This document shows positions 56,324 to 64,000 of a DNA stretch of 64,000 nucleotides, in pieces. This DNA is from Pseudomonas sp. GM21 (GTDB lineage Bacteria; Pseudomonadota; Gammaproteobacteria; Pseudomonadales; Pseudomonadaceae). Under the pieces are notes generated by a model, which made no database searches, was not told where the DNA came from, and was given only the letters and a program-made list of their open reading frames with translations. Within the stretch, counting starts at the first letter, position 1. Every line of letters begins with the position of its first letter. A program made the translations under genes and the position numbers. The stretch lies in NCBI RefSeq assembly GCF_000282215.1, contig NZ_AKJS01000019.1, positions 39,102 through 103,101 on the forward strand, written 5' to 3'.

Positions 56324-57814
56324 ATGTCGCTCCCTAATGTGCTTCCCGCTACGTCCGCCTTTATCCAGCGCGCCCCGCGCATGCTGATCGGCGGTAGCTG
56401 GGTCGAGGCCGCTGATGGCCAGACCATGCCCTTGCACAACCCGGCCACCGGCGAAGTGTTGTGTGTGGTGCCAAGGGCCACGCCCGATGATGTCGACCGC
56501 GCGGTGCTGGCCGCGCGTCAGGCATTCGATGATTCGGCCTGGGCCCACACCCGCCCGCGCGAGCGGCAGAACCTGCTGTGGAAACTCGCCGATCTGATGC
56601 AACGGGACGCCGAACTGCTGGCGCAACTGGAATGCCTGAACAACGGTAAAAGCGCCGCTGTCGCCCAGGTCATGGACGTGCAACTGGCCATCGATTTCCT
56701 GCGCTACATGGCCGGTTGGGCAACCAAAATCGAAGGTTCCAGCGTCGAAGTATCGTTGCCATTGATGCCCAACGATCAATTCCACAGCTTCATCCGTCGC
56801 GAAGCGGTCGGCGTGGTCGGCGCCATCGTTGCCTGGAACTTCCCGCTGCTGCTGGCCTGCTGGAAACTCGGTCCGGCCCTCGCCACCGGCTGTACCGTGG
56901 TGCTCAAACCGGCCGATGAAACCCCGTTGACCGCGCTGAAACTCGCCGAACTTGTCCTGGAGGCTGGCTACCCCGAAGGCGTGTTCAACGTGGTCACCGG
57001 CACCGGCATCACCGCAGGCTCTGCCCTGACGCACAACCCGCTGGTGGACAAGCTGACCTTCACCGGTTCCACCGCCGTGGGCAAACAGATCGGCAAAATC
57101 GCCATGGATTCCATGACTCGCGTGACCCTGGAACTTGGCGGAAAATCACCGACCATTGTCATGGCCGACGCCGACCTGTCGAGAGCCGCCGCCGGTGCCG
57201 CCAGCGCGATTTTTTTCAACCAGGGGCAGGTGTGCTGTGCAGGCTCGCGGCTGTATGTGCAGCGCAAACATTTCGACAACGTGGTCGCGGACATTGCTGG
57301 CATCGCTAACAGCATGAAGCTCGGCAACGGCCTGGACCCGAGTGTCGAGATGGGGCCGTTGATTTCGGCGCGGCAGCAGGAGCGCGTGTTTGGGTACATC
57401 GAAAAGGGCCGGGAAAGTGGCGCGACCATCGCCTGCGGTGGTGAGCAATTCGGCCCGGGATTTTTCGTCAAACCGACAGTGATTGTCGACGTCGATCAGA
57501 AGCATTCGCTGGTACAGGAAGAGATTTTCGGCCCGGTACTGGTGGCGATTCCTTTTGACGATGAAGCCGATGCGTTGCGCATGGCCAATGACAGTCCTTA
57601 CGGGCTCGGGGCGAGCATTTGGTCGAATGACCTGGCGGCAGTACACCGGATGATTCCGCGGATCAAATCGGGCTCGGTGTGGGTCAACTGCCACAGCGCC
57701 CTGGACCCGGCACTGCCGTTTGGCGGGTACAAGATGTCGGGGGTCGGGCGTGAAATGGGGTATGCGGCGATTGAGCATTACACCGAGTTGAAGTCGGTAT
57801 TGATCAAGCTTTGA
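56324..57814 (+). CDS. NAD-dependent aldehyde dehydrogenase (phenylacetaldehyde dehydrogenase-like)
   Basis: 496-residue ALDH-superfamily enzyme. Cofactor and catalytic motifs: GVVGAIVAWNFPLLLACWK (about residue 166), KPADETPLTALKLAEL, FTGSTAVGKQIG (about 247), the catalytic Glu in VTLELGGKSP (about 269) and the catalytic Cys in FFNQGQVCCAGSRLYV (about 303). It would oxidise the aldehydes released by the quinohemoprotein amine dehydrogenase to acids in the cytoplasm (PeaE in the phenylethylamine scheme of P. putida U). AAGAGG precedes the ATG. It is divergent from qhpA and driven by sigma-54. Confidence 0.9.
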   Translation: MSLPNVLPATSAFIQRAPRMLIGGSWVEAADGQTMPLHNPATGEVLCVVPRATPDDVDRAVLAARQAFDDSAWAHTRPRERQNLLWKLADLMQRDAELLAQLECLNNGKSAAVAQVMDVQLAIDFLRYMAGWATKIEGSSVEVSLPLMPNDQFHSFIRREAVGVVGAIVAWNFPLLLACWKLGPALATGCTVVLKPADETPLTALKLAELVLEAGYPEGVFNVVTGTGITAGSALTHNPLVDKLTFTGSTAVGKQIGKIAMDSMTRVTLELGGKSPTIVMADADLSRAAAGAASAIFFNQGQVCCAGSRLYVQRKHFDNVVADIAGIANSMKLGNGLDPSVEMGPLISARQQERVFGYIEKGRESGATIACGGEQFGPGFFVKPTVIVDVDQKHSLVQEEIFGPVLVAIPFDDEADALRMANDSPYGLGASIWSNDLAAVHRMIPRIKSGSVWVNCHSALDPALPFGGYKMSGVGREMGYAAIEHYTELKSVLIKL

Positions 57815-57820
57815 CTCACT

Positions 57821-57930
57821 GATCGTTCCCACGCTGCGCGGGAATGCCACCAGGGACGCGACGCGTTCCGCTTTTGGAGGTGACGCAGAGCGCCACGGGA
57901 TGCATTCCCACGCAGAGCGTGGGAACGATC
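57821..57930. repeat. GATCGTTCCCACGC-bounded inverted repeat, copy 3
   Basis: 110-bp element with inverted ends as in 6286-6369 and 10136-10247; its middle reads ACCAGGGACGCGACGCGTTC and GACGCAGAGCGCCACGGG. It lies between the convergent aldehyde dehydrogenase and qhpG stops. Confidence 0.82.
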
Positions 57931-57932
57931 GA

Positions 57933-59222
57933 TTAGGGTTTGAAGCCTTGGGCCAACAACCACCCCCGAACCACCCGCCCCTGCTCCACCGTCAACCCCG
58001 CCAGTACCTGTTCAGCCGGCTCAGTGCGCAACCGCCGCACCAACGGCGCCACCTCGATCCCGTGCACATGCCAGATCCCCAACGGCTGATCCGCAGTGAT
58101 CACCACCTCGGCCTCATCCACAAAACCATCTCGCAGCACCGGTGCCCGCTCGATCCTCAGCGCGTTGAAATCCGCCCCAGCATGAGCAGCCTCCGCATCC
58201 GGCCAGCACCGCCTTGCCTGCCAGAATGGATGATCCGCCCAACGCTGTTCATCGGCATAAAAATCCCGCCCGATCCGCGCAAACCGTAAAAACAGCTGTT
58301 CCACCCGCTGCTGATGAAAGCGCTTGGCCAGAGCCGTACGCTCGGGTTTTCGCAACAGCGTGTTGATCACGACCGGCGCCTGGAGCGCCGATGAAAGAGA
58401 TTGAAATATCCCGTTGCCCGACAGCGGATCCACCGCCATCGCCGCATCCCCGACCCGAATCCAGTGTTGCCCGCACACCTGCGGGCACAGAATCGCAGTG
58501 CTGCTGCGGGCATGCAGCTGCAGGTCGATTTCAGGTGTGGTGCCGAAAAACGCCTGAGCCAATGCCGAGCCTTGGCGCCGCTTGCGACAATAGTCGAGCA
58601 ACTGCGCCTTGCCCGGCAGTTCGGCGCTGGCCACGTCCACCGTCCACTGCCAATAACACTGGCCGTCAGCCTGTCGCGCCATCCAGCCCCAGCCATCTTC
58701 AAGGCTTTCTACCGCACTGGCGGTGCTGCCGGGCGTGCCTTGCCAGCGATTGAGCAGACTGACCGTCTCCGGCCCTCTCAGGCCTTTGCCGAGCGCCGGT
58801 GCCTGACGCCCTCGGGCCTCCACCAGAAAATCCGCAACCAGCGTTTCGCGCCCTTCGATCTCGATACGATGCCCCGCCGCGTCAGTCTGAACCGTCAGCA
58901 CCCGCCCCTCTATCACCTCGACGCCAGCCAGGCGCAGGTCTTCGCGCAAGCCTCGGTCGAAGCCCGGACGGTCCAACAGGAACTCAATGTTCTGTGCATG
59001 CTGCTGACCGTTCCACGACACCTGTCGCTGCGAAGGCAACGCCGCCTCCGCCAGCGCCTGATGCAGGCCCGCGCCGCGCAAGGCCTCCAGCACACGCACC
59101 GAAACACCTTCCAACGCGGCAAACCGGCGCCACTCGCTGATCAGCGTCACGGAATAACCGCACCGGCGCAACCCTAAGGCCACCGCCGCTCCCGCCGGCC
59201 CGGCGCCGAGAATCGTAATCAT
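57933..59222 (-). CDS. qhpG: QhpG, FAD-dependent monooxygenase for gamma-subunit tryptophan
   Basis: 429 residues. N-terminal Rossmann FAD site ILGAGPAGAAVALGLRRCGYSV; the second FAD motif is WIRVGDAAMAVDPLSGNG (about residue 270), as in tryptophan halogenase/geranylgeranyl-reductase-like flavoproteins. In Paracoccus QhpG dihydroxylates the future quinone Trp of QhpC after thioether formation. Its ATG overlaps the qhpE stop by four bases (ATGA), so it is coupled to qhpE. It closes the leftward maturation operon. Confidence 0.9.
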   Translation of the reverse strand: MITILGAGPAGAAVALGLRRCGYSVTLISEWRRFAALEGVSVRVLEALRGAGLHQALAEAALPSQRQVSWNGQQHAQNIEFLLDRPGFDRGLREDLRLAGVEVIEGRVLTVQTDAAGHRIEIEGRETLVADFLVEARGRQAPALGKGLRGPETVSLLNRWQGTPGSTASAVESLEDGWGWMARQADGQCYWQWTVDVASAELPGKAQLLDYCRKRRQGSALAQAFFGTTPEIDLQLHARSSTAILCPQVCGQHWIRVGDAAMAVDPLSGNGIFQSLSSALQAPVVINTLLRKPERTALAKRFHQQRVEQLFLRFARIGRDFYADEQRWADHPFWQARRCWPDAEAAHAGADFNALRIERAPVLRDGFVDEAEVVITADQPLGIWHVHGIEVAPLVRRLRTEPAEQVLAGLTVEQGRVVRGWLLAQGFKP

Positions 59223-59896
59223 GGCCCGATGCGCCGTTCAGGACCGCGATAACGCGCGTGCTCGCGCAGCCACTCGACCACCTGTTCGTTGCTCGCCTCC
59301 GGGTGTGCGACCAGAAAAGCGGCGATGTGCCCACTCAATGCGGCACACCCCAGACTGGCGCCGGACTGCCCCGGATAAGTCCCATGCACACATGCCGCGA
59401 AATCCGCTTGGGCACTGTTGAGCCACGACCATTCCTGTTCGGCGCATCGCGCGTCGCCAGTGACACGCAACACCTGCGGATAATTCGCCGGAAACACGCC
59501 TTCACCCTGCGCCGGGCTCGATGCACAAAGTAGAACGCCTCGTGCCACTGCTGCCGCGCAGGCTTCGCGCAACAGGCTGCGATCCTGGCGCAGACCGAGG
59601 CTTAAATTGATCAACCGAACATCCTGCGCCACCAGCCAGTCGATGGCGCTGGCGATCTGCAAGGCGCTGGTGACGCCGCGCTGGTCAAACACCTGCCCCA
59701 CGCAAAACACCGCTGAAGGTGCCCGCCGCCCGATGGCTTCGATCACCGCGCTGCCGTGGCCCAGCGGATCATCGCGCAAGTCGCTTTCGGCCAACCCGTC
59801 CTCCAGCAACGAGAAGCGTCGCCCAGCAACGACCTGAACCCGTTGTGCCGCCGAATGGCCGCTGTCGACGACGCCGATTCGCAATTCAGGCTTCAT
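59219..59896 (-). CDS. qhpE: QhpE, subtilisin-like protease removing the gamma-subunit leader
   Basis: 225 residues from ATG 59896 (MKPELRIGVVDSGHSAAQ). S8-family triad: Asp in GVVDSG (about 10), His in DPLGHGSAVIEA (about 46) and Ser in YPGQSGASLGCAALSG (about 192; GAS replaces the usual GTS). Small for a subtilase and lacking a signal, which agrees with its known cytosolic role of cutting the 28-residue leader of QhpC after crosslinking. Its 5' end overlaps qhpF by 11 bases and its 3' end overlaps qhpG by four. Confidence 0.9.
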   Translation of the reverse strand: MKPELRIGVVDSGHSAAQRVQVVAGRRFSLLEDGLAESDLRDDPLGHGSAVIEAIGRRAPSAVFCVGQVFDQRGVTSALQIASAIDWLVAQDVRLINLSLGLRQDRSLLREACAAAVARGVLLCASSPAQGEGVFPANYPQVLRVTGDARCAEQEWSWLNSAQADFAACVHGTYPGQSGASLGCAALSGHIAAFLVAHPEASNEQVVEWLREHARYRGPERRIGP

Positions 59897-61604
59897 GCAG
59901 CACCGTTTTTGAGGTGAGGACGCCGTCGAGCAATTCAAACCGCAGATCGGCATCGGCCAGGGTTGAGGGACGGTGGCTGATCAGGATTCGTGTACGCCCC
60001 GCAAATAGTCGGTCGATGGCCTCGATGACTTCGCGTTCGGTGGCTTCATCCACCGCCGAGGTGGCTTCGTCGAGTACCAGAATCAGCGGGTCCTGCAGCA
60101 GTGCCCGAGCAATGGCGATGCGCTGTTTCTGCCCGCCGGACAGTTGCTGACCGCGTTCGCCCAACGGACTGTCGAGACCTTCGGGCAACGACTCGATCAG
60201 GCTGTCAAGTTGCGCCAGCCGTGCGACTTCAGCAATCGCCTCGCGACTGGCATGCGGCACCGCGTAAGCGAGGTTATCGGCGAGACTGCCGCGAAACAGC
60301 ACGATGTCCTGGCTGACCACGGCAATCCGCCGACGCAACTGGAACAGATCCAGATCACGCAAATCGACCTCCCCCAGCAACACCCGGCCCGATTGTGGGT
60401 CATGGTGACGCTGCAGCAGATCGATGAGAGTTGATTTGCCAACCCCGGAGCCGCCGCTGAGGGCCACTTTCAAGCCGTAGGGAATGCGCGCTTCGATACC
60501 GCGCAAGGTCGTCGGACGGCCGGGATGGCTGAAGTGCACATCGTCGAATCGCAGGTCACCGCAGGCAGGTATCGGTTGCGGCTGGAGCGGCGTCAAAACG
60601 GTCGGCTCTTCGCCGCGCAACTCCATCACGCGCCCGAGGCTGACTGTCATCCGTTGAATGGCGACGTAGAGCCCGAGCAGGCTCTGAACCGGTCCGACCG
60701 CCATGCCCAAATAGGTAGAAAACGCGATCAATGCACCCAACTGCCAGGTCCCCTGCACTACCCAGTAACCGCCAATCAAAAACGCACAGGCCCGGGACAA
60801 TGACGTCAGTGTGCCCGGTACGGCCTGGGTAAAAAATTCGGTGACTTGCAGGCGCAGCAACTGACTCATGTAACCGTGCCCCAGCGTCTCCAGCCGCCGC
60901 GCTTCGCGTTGTTGTTGGCCGGCAGACTGGATGAACTTCATCACCGGCAAGGTCTCGACCATGAACGAGGACATGTCCGCCGAGCGCTCGCGCAGTTGCC
61001 GCACATCCCGCTCGACCTTGCGCCGCATCCAGCGCAGCCAGAGCACATCAAGGGGAATCAGCACCAACGCGAGCAACGAAAGTTTCCATGACAGAGTCAA
61101 CAACATCGCCACCGCGCAGACCAGACCGATCACACTCGATACTGCCGAGAACAACGAGTCCACGGCAAAGCGCTGAATTTCCGCGACGTCGCCATCCAGG
61201 CGCGACATCAGGTCACCGATCCGTCGCTGACCGTAAAAACTCGGTGAGAGTGTCTGCAAATGCCGATAGAGATCATCACGCAAGGCAAACAGAATCCGAC
61301 CGGACAACCGCGTGTGCAGGTAGCGATTGATGCCCGACAGCGCCGTGCCGAGCAGCCCGGCAACGATCATCAACCCGGCAATCATCACCAGCATAGGAAA
61401 GTTGCGCGCCAGCAGACCATCGTCGATCAGGAGCTTGGTCAGCCACGGCTGCACCAACACCAGCAACGAGGCGCACACCGACAATCCAAGCAGCCCGGCG
61501 ATGGCCAGACGGTGCGGTCGCACGAAGCTGTAGAGCCAGCGCAATGCCGCTTGCAGGGCTTCGGGGTTCTGGCTGTCGATCAGCCGAACGATCAGGCGCT
61601 GCAT
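59886..61604 (-). CDS. qhpF: QhpF, ABC exporter for the processed gamma subunit
   Basis: 572-residue half-ABC exporter. Six-helix domain begins RLAIAGLLGLSVCASLLVLV (about 32-51). The ATPase has Walker A SGGSGVGKSTLI (about 384), signature LSGGQKQRIAIARAL (about 491) and Walker B LILVLDEATSA (about 511). Known QhpF moves the mature QhpC across the inner membrane. ATG 61604 overlaps the regulator stop (TGATG); the preceding in-frame GTG would add one residue. No peptidase C39 domain, in line with leader removal by QhpE. Confidence 0.9.
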   Translation of the reverse strand: MQRLIVRLIDSQNPEALQAALRWLYSFVRPHRLAIAGLLGLSVCASLLVLVQPWLTKLLIDDGLLARNFPMLVMIAGLMIVAGLLGTALSGINRYLHTRLSGRILFALRDDLYRHLQTLSPSFYGQRRIGDLMSRLDGDVAEIQRFAVDSLFSAVSSVIGLVCAVAMLLTLSWKLSLLALVLIPLDVLWLRWMRRKVERDVRQLRERSADMSSFMVETLPVMKFIQSAGQQQREARRLETLGHGYMSQLLRLQVTEFFTQAVPGTLTSLSRACAFLIGGYWVVQGTWQLGALIAFSTYLGMAVGPVQSLLGLYVAIQRMTVSLGRVMELRGEEPTVLTPLQPQPIPACGDLRFDDVHFSHPGRPTTLRGIEARIPYGLKVALSGGSGVGKSTLIDLLQRHHDPQSGRVLLGEVDLRDLDLFQLRRRIAVVSQDIVLFRGSLADNLAYAVPHASREAIAEVARLAQLDSLIESLPEGLDSPLGERGQQLSGGQKQRIAIARALLQDPLILVLDEATSAVDEATEREVIEAIDRLFAGRTRILISHRPSTLADADLRFELLDGVLTSKTVLHEA

Positions 61605-63508
61605 CACGAACGCAACTGTTTGAGCTTGCGATACAAGGTCGCGCGACTGATGCCCAACGCGTCGGCGGCGGCCGAAACGCTACCCTGATGAGTGTCCAGG
61701 GACTGACGAATCAGCTCCAGTTCATTTTCACGGATGCTGCCGGCTTGAGGCCGTTCGGTCGCGGTCAATTCGTCGAGCATGCTGTCGGGCAAGTGGTCGA
61801 GGGTGAGGACCGTCTCCCCCGGTTCGCGCATGGCCAGCGCAGTGCGTAACACCATCTCCAGCTGACGGATGTTGCCGGGCCAGTGATAACCGCCGAGCAA
61901 GCGGCTCAAATCGTCATGCAGTACGACGACGGGTGCGTTGAGCCTGGCCAGCAATCGCCCGACCAGCGCACTGAAATCTTCACGCTCACGCAGCGCCGGG
62001 AGCATCACGCTGATGCCGTTGACCCGGTAGAACAGGTCTTCACGGAAGTGCTTTTCTTCCACCAGACGCTTGAGGTCGCGGTGCGTGGCGCAAATCAACG
62101 CGACGTCAATATCCTGTTCTTCGCCTGCGCCCAGCGGTGCGACTTTGCGGTCTTGCAGCACCCGCAGCAAACGCGCTTGCAAGGCCAGCGGCATGTCGCC
62201 GATCTCATCGAGAAACAAGGTGCCGCCGTGAGCCTGTTGCAGACGACCGATCATGCCGCCACGGCGGGAGCCGGTGAAGGCGCCTTCTCGGTAGCCAAAC
62301 AGTTCCGACTCGATCAGACCTTCGGGAATCGCCGCGCAGTTCACCGCGATGAAGGGTTTGTCGCAACGGGTTCCAGCCATGTGCAGGGCGCGAGCGATGA
62401 CTTCTTTACCGGTGCCGGTTTCACCGAGCAGCAACACCGGCAATTCATTGGCCAGACCTTGTCGGGCCATGCGCAAGGCTCGGGCGTAGCGCACATTACT
62501 GCCGGCAAGGGATTCAAGATCTGGTTGTGGCTTGATTGTTTTGGCGGCAGTGCGTGGCGGGGTGCTGACGTTGATTGACCGTTGCGGCGCGCGCAGGGTT
62601 TTGTAGAAGAATTCGCCTTTGGCGGTTTGCAGGCTACCGACACCGCCCTGATGCAGACGAGATAATAATTGCAAGCCGTCGACTCCCAGAAATTCTTCGC
62701 ACCGTCGACCGACCAGCGCCGAGCGCTCGGCATGGAGCAACTGACAGGCCTGGGCGCTGACCGCGAGGATCTGACCGCCGAGGCTGACCGCCAGCAAACC
62801 TTGCCACGGGGATTCGAGGTATTGGCGACGGCTGTGAAAGGCCAGCACGATTTCGTCGGGATAACTGGCATTGAAGACACGGCTTTCAATCTGGCTGACG
62901 GCCATCGCCAGCAACGCGGTGCTGTCGTGAACGCGACCGAGCGGGCCTTCGCGGGTCAGGTCGAGCACGCCGAGCATGCCGCCCTGCGGACAATGGATCG
63001 GTACCGAGGTGCAGGAAAAATCAGTCAGGCGATCCAGATAATGTTCACCGCAATCGATCATCGTAGGCCGGGCTTCGACCAGCGCGGTGCCCAGTGCGTT
63101 GGTGCCGCGAGCAGCTTCGCTCCAGCAGGCGCCCAAGGTGATGTCTTGCAGGCCACTGCCCTTGAGGCGATCGGCGCGCCCTTCGACGGCGAGTATGGTG
63201 GCGTCGGAGTTGGCGAGAATAATCAGCCCTTCCTTGCCTTGGCGTTCGGCCAGGTAATCAATCGCCGGCAATGCTGCGTCGATCAGCAGCCGGTTGCTGG
63301 CCAGCAGCACGTTGAGGCTGGCGCTCGATTCCAGTGCCAGTTCGTGTTTGCCATTGAAATGCACGCCATGACTGAGGCTGCGCCGCCACGACGCATCGAT
63401 TTCCGCGCGCAATACGCCATCGGGGACTTCGCCCTCGAGATGGAGCTTTTCCCGAGCCAGCCGGGCTTCGCGGTGCAGTTTGGGTGGTGTTGTTTTTATT
63501 GGCGTCAT
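61604..63508 (-). CDS. Sigma-54-dependent transcriptional activator (AcoR-like) of the amine-dehydrogenase genes
   Basis: 634 residues from ATG 63508 with GGAG upstream. A GAF-like domain (about 70-205; [32 protein letters not shown]), a short PAS-like part (about 230-295), the AAA+ domain with Walker [15 protein letters not shown] (about 361), sigma-54 contact loop [15 protein letters not shown] (about 405; last residue Ser instead of Ala), [13 protein letters not shown] and the RxDLFYRVN region, then a Fis-type helix-turn-helix ([21 protein letters not shown]). It should activate the -24/-12 promoter at 56272. It is first gene of the qhpF-E-G operon. Paracoccus uses an AraC-type QhpR instead. 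Confidence 0.88.
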   Translation of the reverse strand: MTPIKTTPPKLHREARLAREKLHLEGEVPDGVLRAEIDASWRRSLSHGVHFNGKHELALESSASLNVLLASNRLLIDAALPAIDYLAERQGKEGLIILANSDATILAVEGRADRLKGSGLQDITLGACWSEAARGTNALGTALVEARPTMIDCGEHYLDRLTDFSCTSVPIHCPQGGMLGVLDLTREGPLGRVHDSTALLAMAVSQIESRVFNASYPDEIVLAFHSRRQYLESPWQGLLAVSLGGQILAVSAQACQLLHAERSALVGRRCEEFLGVDGLQLLSRLHQGGVGSLQTAKGEFFYKTLRAPQRSINVSTPPRTAAKTIKPQPDLESLAGSNVRYARALRMARQGLANELPVLLLGETGTGKEVIARALHMAGTRCDKPFIAVNCAAIPEGLIESELFGYREGAFTGSRRGGMIGRLQQAHGGTLFLDEIGDMPLALQARLLRVLQDRKVAPLGAGEEQDIDVALICATHRDLKRLVEEKHFREDLFYRVNGISVMLPALREREDFSALVGRLLARLNAPVVVLHDDLSRLLGGYHWPGNIRQLEMVLRTALAMREPGETVLTLDHLPDSMLDELTATERPQAGSIRENELELIRQSLDTHQGSVSAAADALGISRATLYRKLKQLRS

Positions 63509-63626
63509 CAAGCGCTCCGAATCGGTCGCCCTGCGCTTTTTTAAGTTCAGCGCCCTGCCGCAATCTTTACGTTAACGTCAGGGGGATGGCAAGTGCCTTA
63601 TGGCACTGTGTTTTCAGAGTAGCTAT

Positions 63627-63920
63627 TTATACGTGAGGGTCACCTGGGACTTTGCTCGGGGCGGCGTATTGCGGTTTCAGGTGACCGTCCTGATAAAGCA
63701 GCCAGGCGTCCATGATCTGTCGGACCACTGGACCGGCACCGCGACCACCGGCCTCGCCGTTTTAGATCATCACCGAGATGACAATTTTCGGGTGCTCAAC
63801 CGGAGCGAATCCGACGAACAAGGCGTTATCGCGGTTACGCTCCAGGGGTTTCGCGCGGTTGTAGCGTTCGCCCTGCTTGATCGCAACGACTTGCGCGGTG
63901 CCACTCTTGCCGGCAGTCAC
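63627..63920 (-). pseudogene. mrdA: Remnant of penicillin-binding protein 2 (mrdA) C-terminus
   Basis: The minus-strand frame reads AGKSGTAQVVAIKQGERYN, RDNALFVGFAPVEHPKIVIS and, after a TAA at 63762-63764, continues in the same frame with NGEAGGRGAGPVVRQIMDAW and LKPQYAAPSKVPGDPHV to its own stop at 63627. This is the end of the PBP2 transpeptidase domain (KSGTAQ is the third catalytic-box motif). The Ser and SXN boxes are absent, and homology fades near 63920, where a different sequence and a CTGTAT-(7)-ATACAG inverted repeat (63949-63967) begin. An internal stop plus missing 5' part mark a decayed fragment, not a working gene. Sequencing error could explain the stop but not the truncation. 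Confidence 0.78.
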
Positions 63921-64000
63921 CTGCTCTTTTTTGAGTCGGATTAGTTTGCTGTATGCGGTGTATACAGCACTTTCCTGAGGGCAAAACAAAACCCCTACCT

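Overview
The window comes from a high-GC gammaproteobacterium of the Pseudomonas fluorescens group. The evidence is a pyoverdine siderophore locus in typical fluorescent-pseudomonad arrangement, PvdS-type promoters (TAAAT-N16-CGT), DUF1652 and QhpC proteins of Pseudomonas type, and many Pseudomonas REP elements with the GAGCCTGCTCGCGA core.

Positions 1-41 kb are the pyoverdine block. It starts with the pyoverdine recycling/export pump pvdR (5' end cut off)-pvdT-opmQ. It continues with the periplasmic maturation genes pvdP and pvdMNO, which are divergent and each have a near-perfect PvdS box. Next come the inner-membrane exporter pvdE, the ferripyoverdine receptor fpvA, an alpha/beta hydrolase, two overlapping NRPS genes read leftwards (pvdI-like then pvdD), the type II thioesterase pvdG and an MFS transporter. 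Reading adenylation pocket residues gives a predicted six-residue peptide: D-Ala, Lys, Thr, D-Ser, hydroxyornithine-type, then C-terminal (probably cyclic) hydroxyornithine. The first C domain is of the LCL type expected to accept the L-Dab end of the PvdL chromophore precursor. pvdL, pvdS, pvdA and the hydroxyornithine acyltransferase are not in the window.

Positions 41-50 kb are a mixed accessory/metabolic stretch. It holds a GH15 glucoamylase-like enzyme, a small orphan protein, a Tat-exported alpha/beta hydrolase divergent from an AraC regulator with a DJ-1/PfpI-like domain, a secreted cupin, an isonitrile hydratase (inhA) with its divergent AraC-type regulator, a SRPBCC protein and an LprI-type periplasmic protein.

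Positions 50-63.5 kb are a complete quinohemoprotein amine dehydrogenase (QHNDH) system. The leftward operon qhpA (diheme alpha)-qhpD (radical SAM)-qhpC (gamma, with CTQ and Cys-Asp/Glu thioethers)-qhpB (beta) encodes the enzyme and its main crosslinking enzyme. The leftward, overlapping operon regulator-qhpF (ABC exporter)-qhpE (subtilisin)-qhpG (FAD monooxygenase) matures the gamma subunit. Between them an aldehyde dehydrogenase gene carries a clear sigma-54 -24/-12 promoter, matching the sigma-54 activator at the head of the maturation operon. Together these oxidise primary amines to aldehydes and then to acids. The window ends with a remnant of the penicillin-binding protein 2 gene that carries an internal stop.
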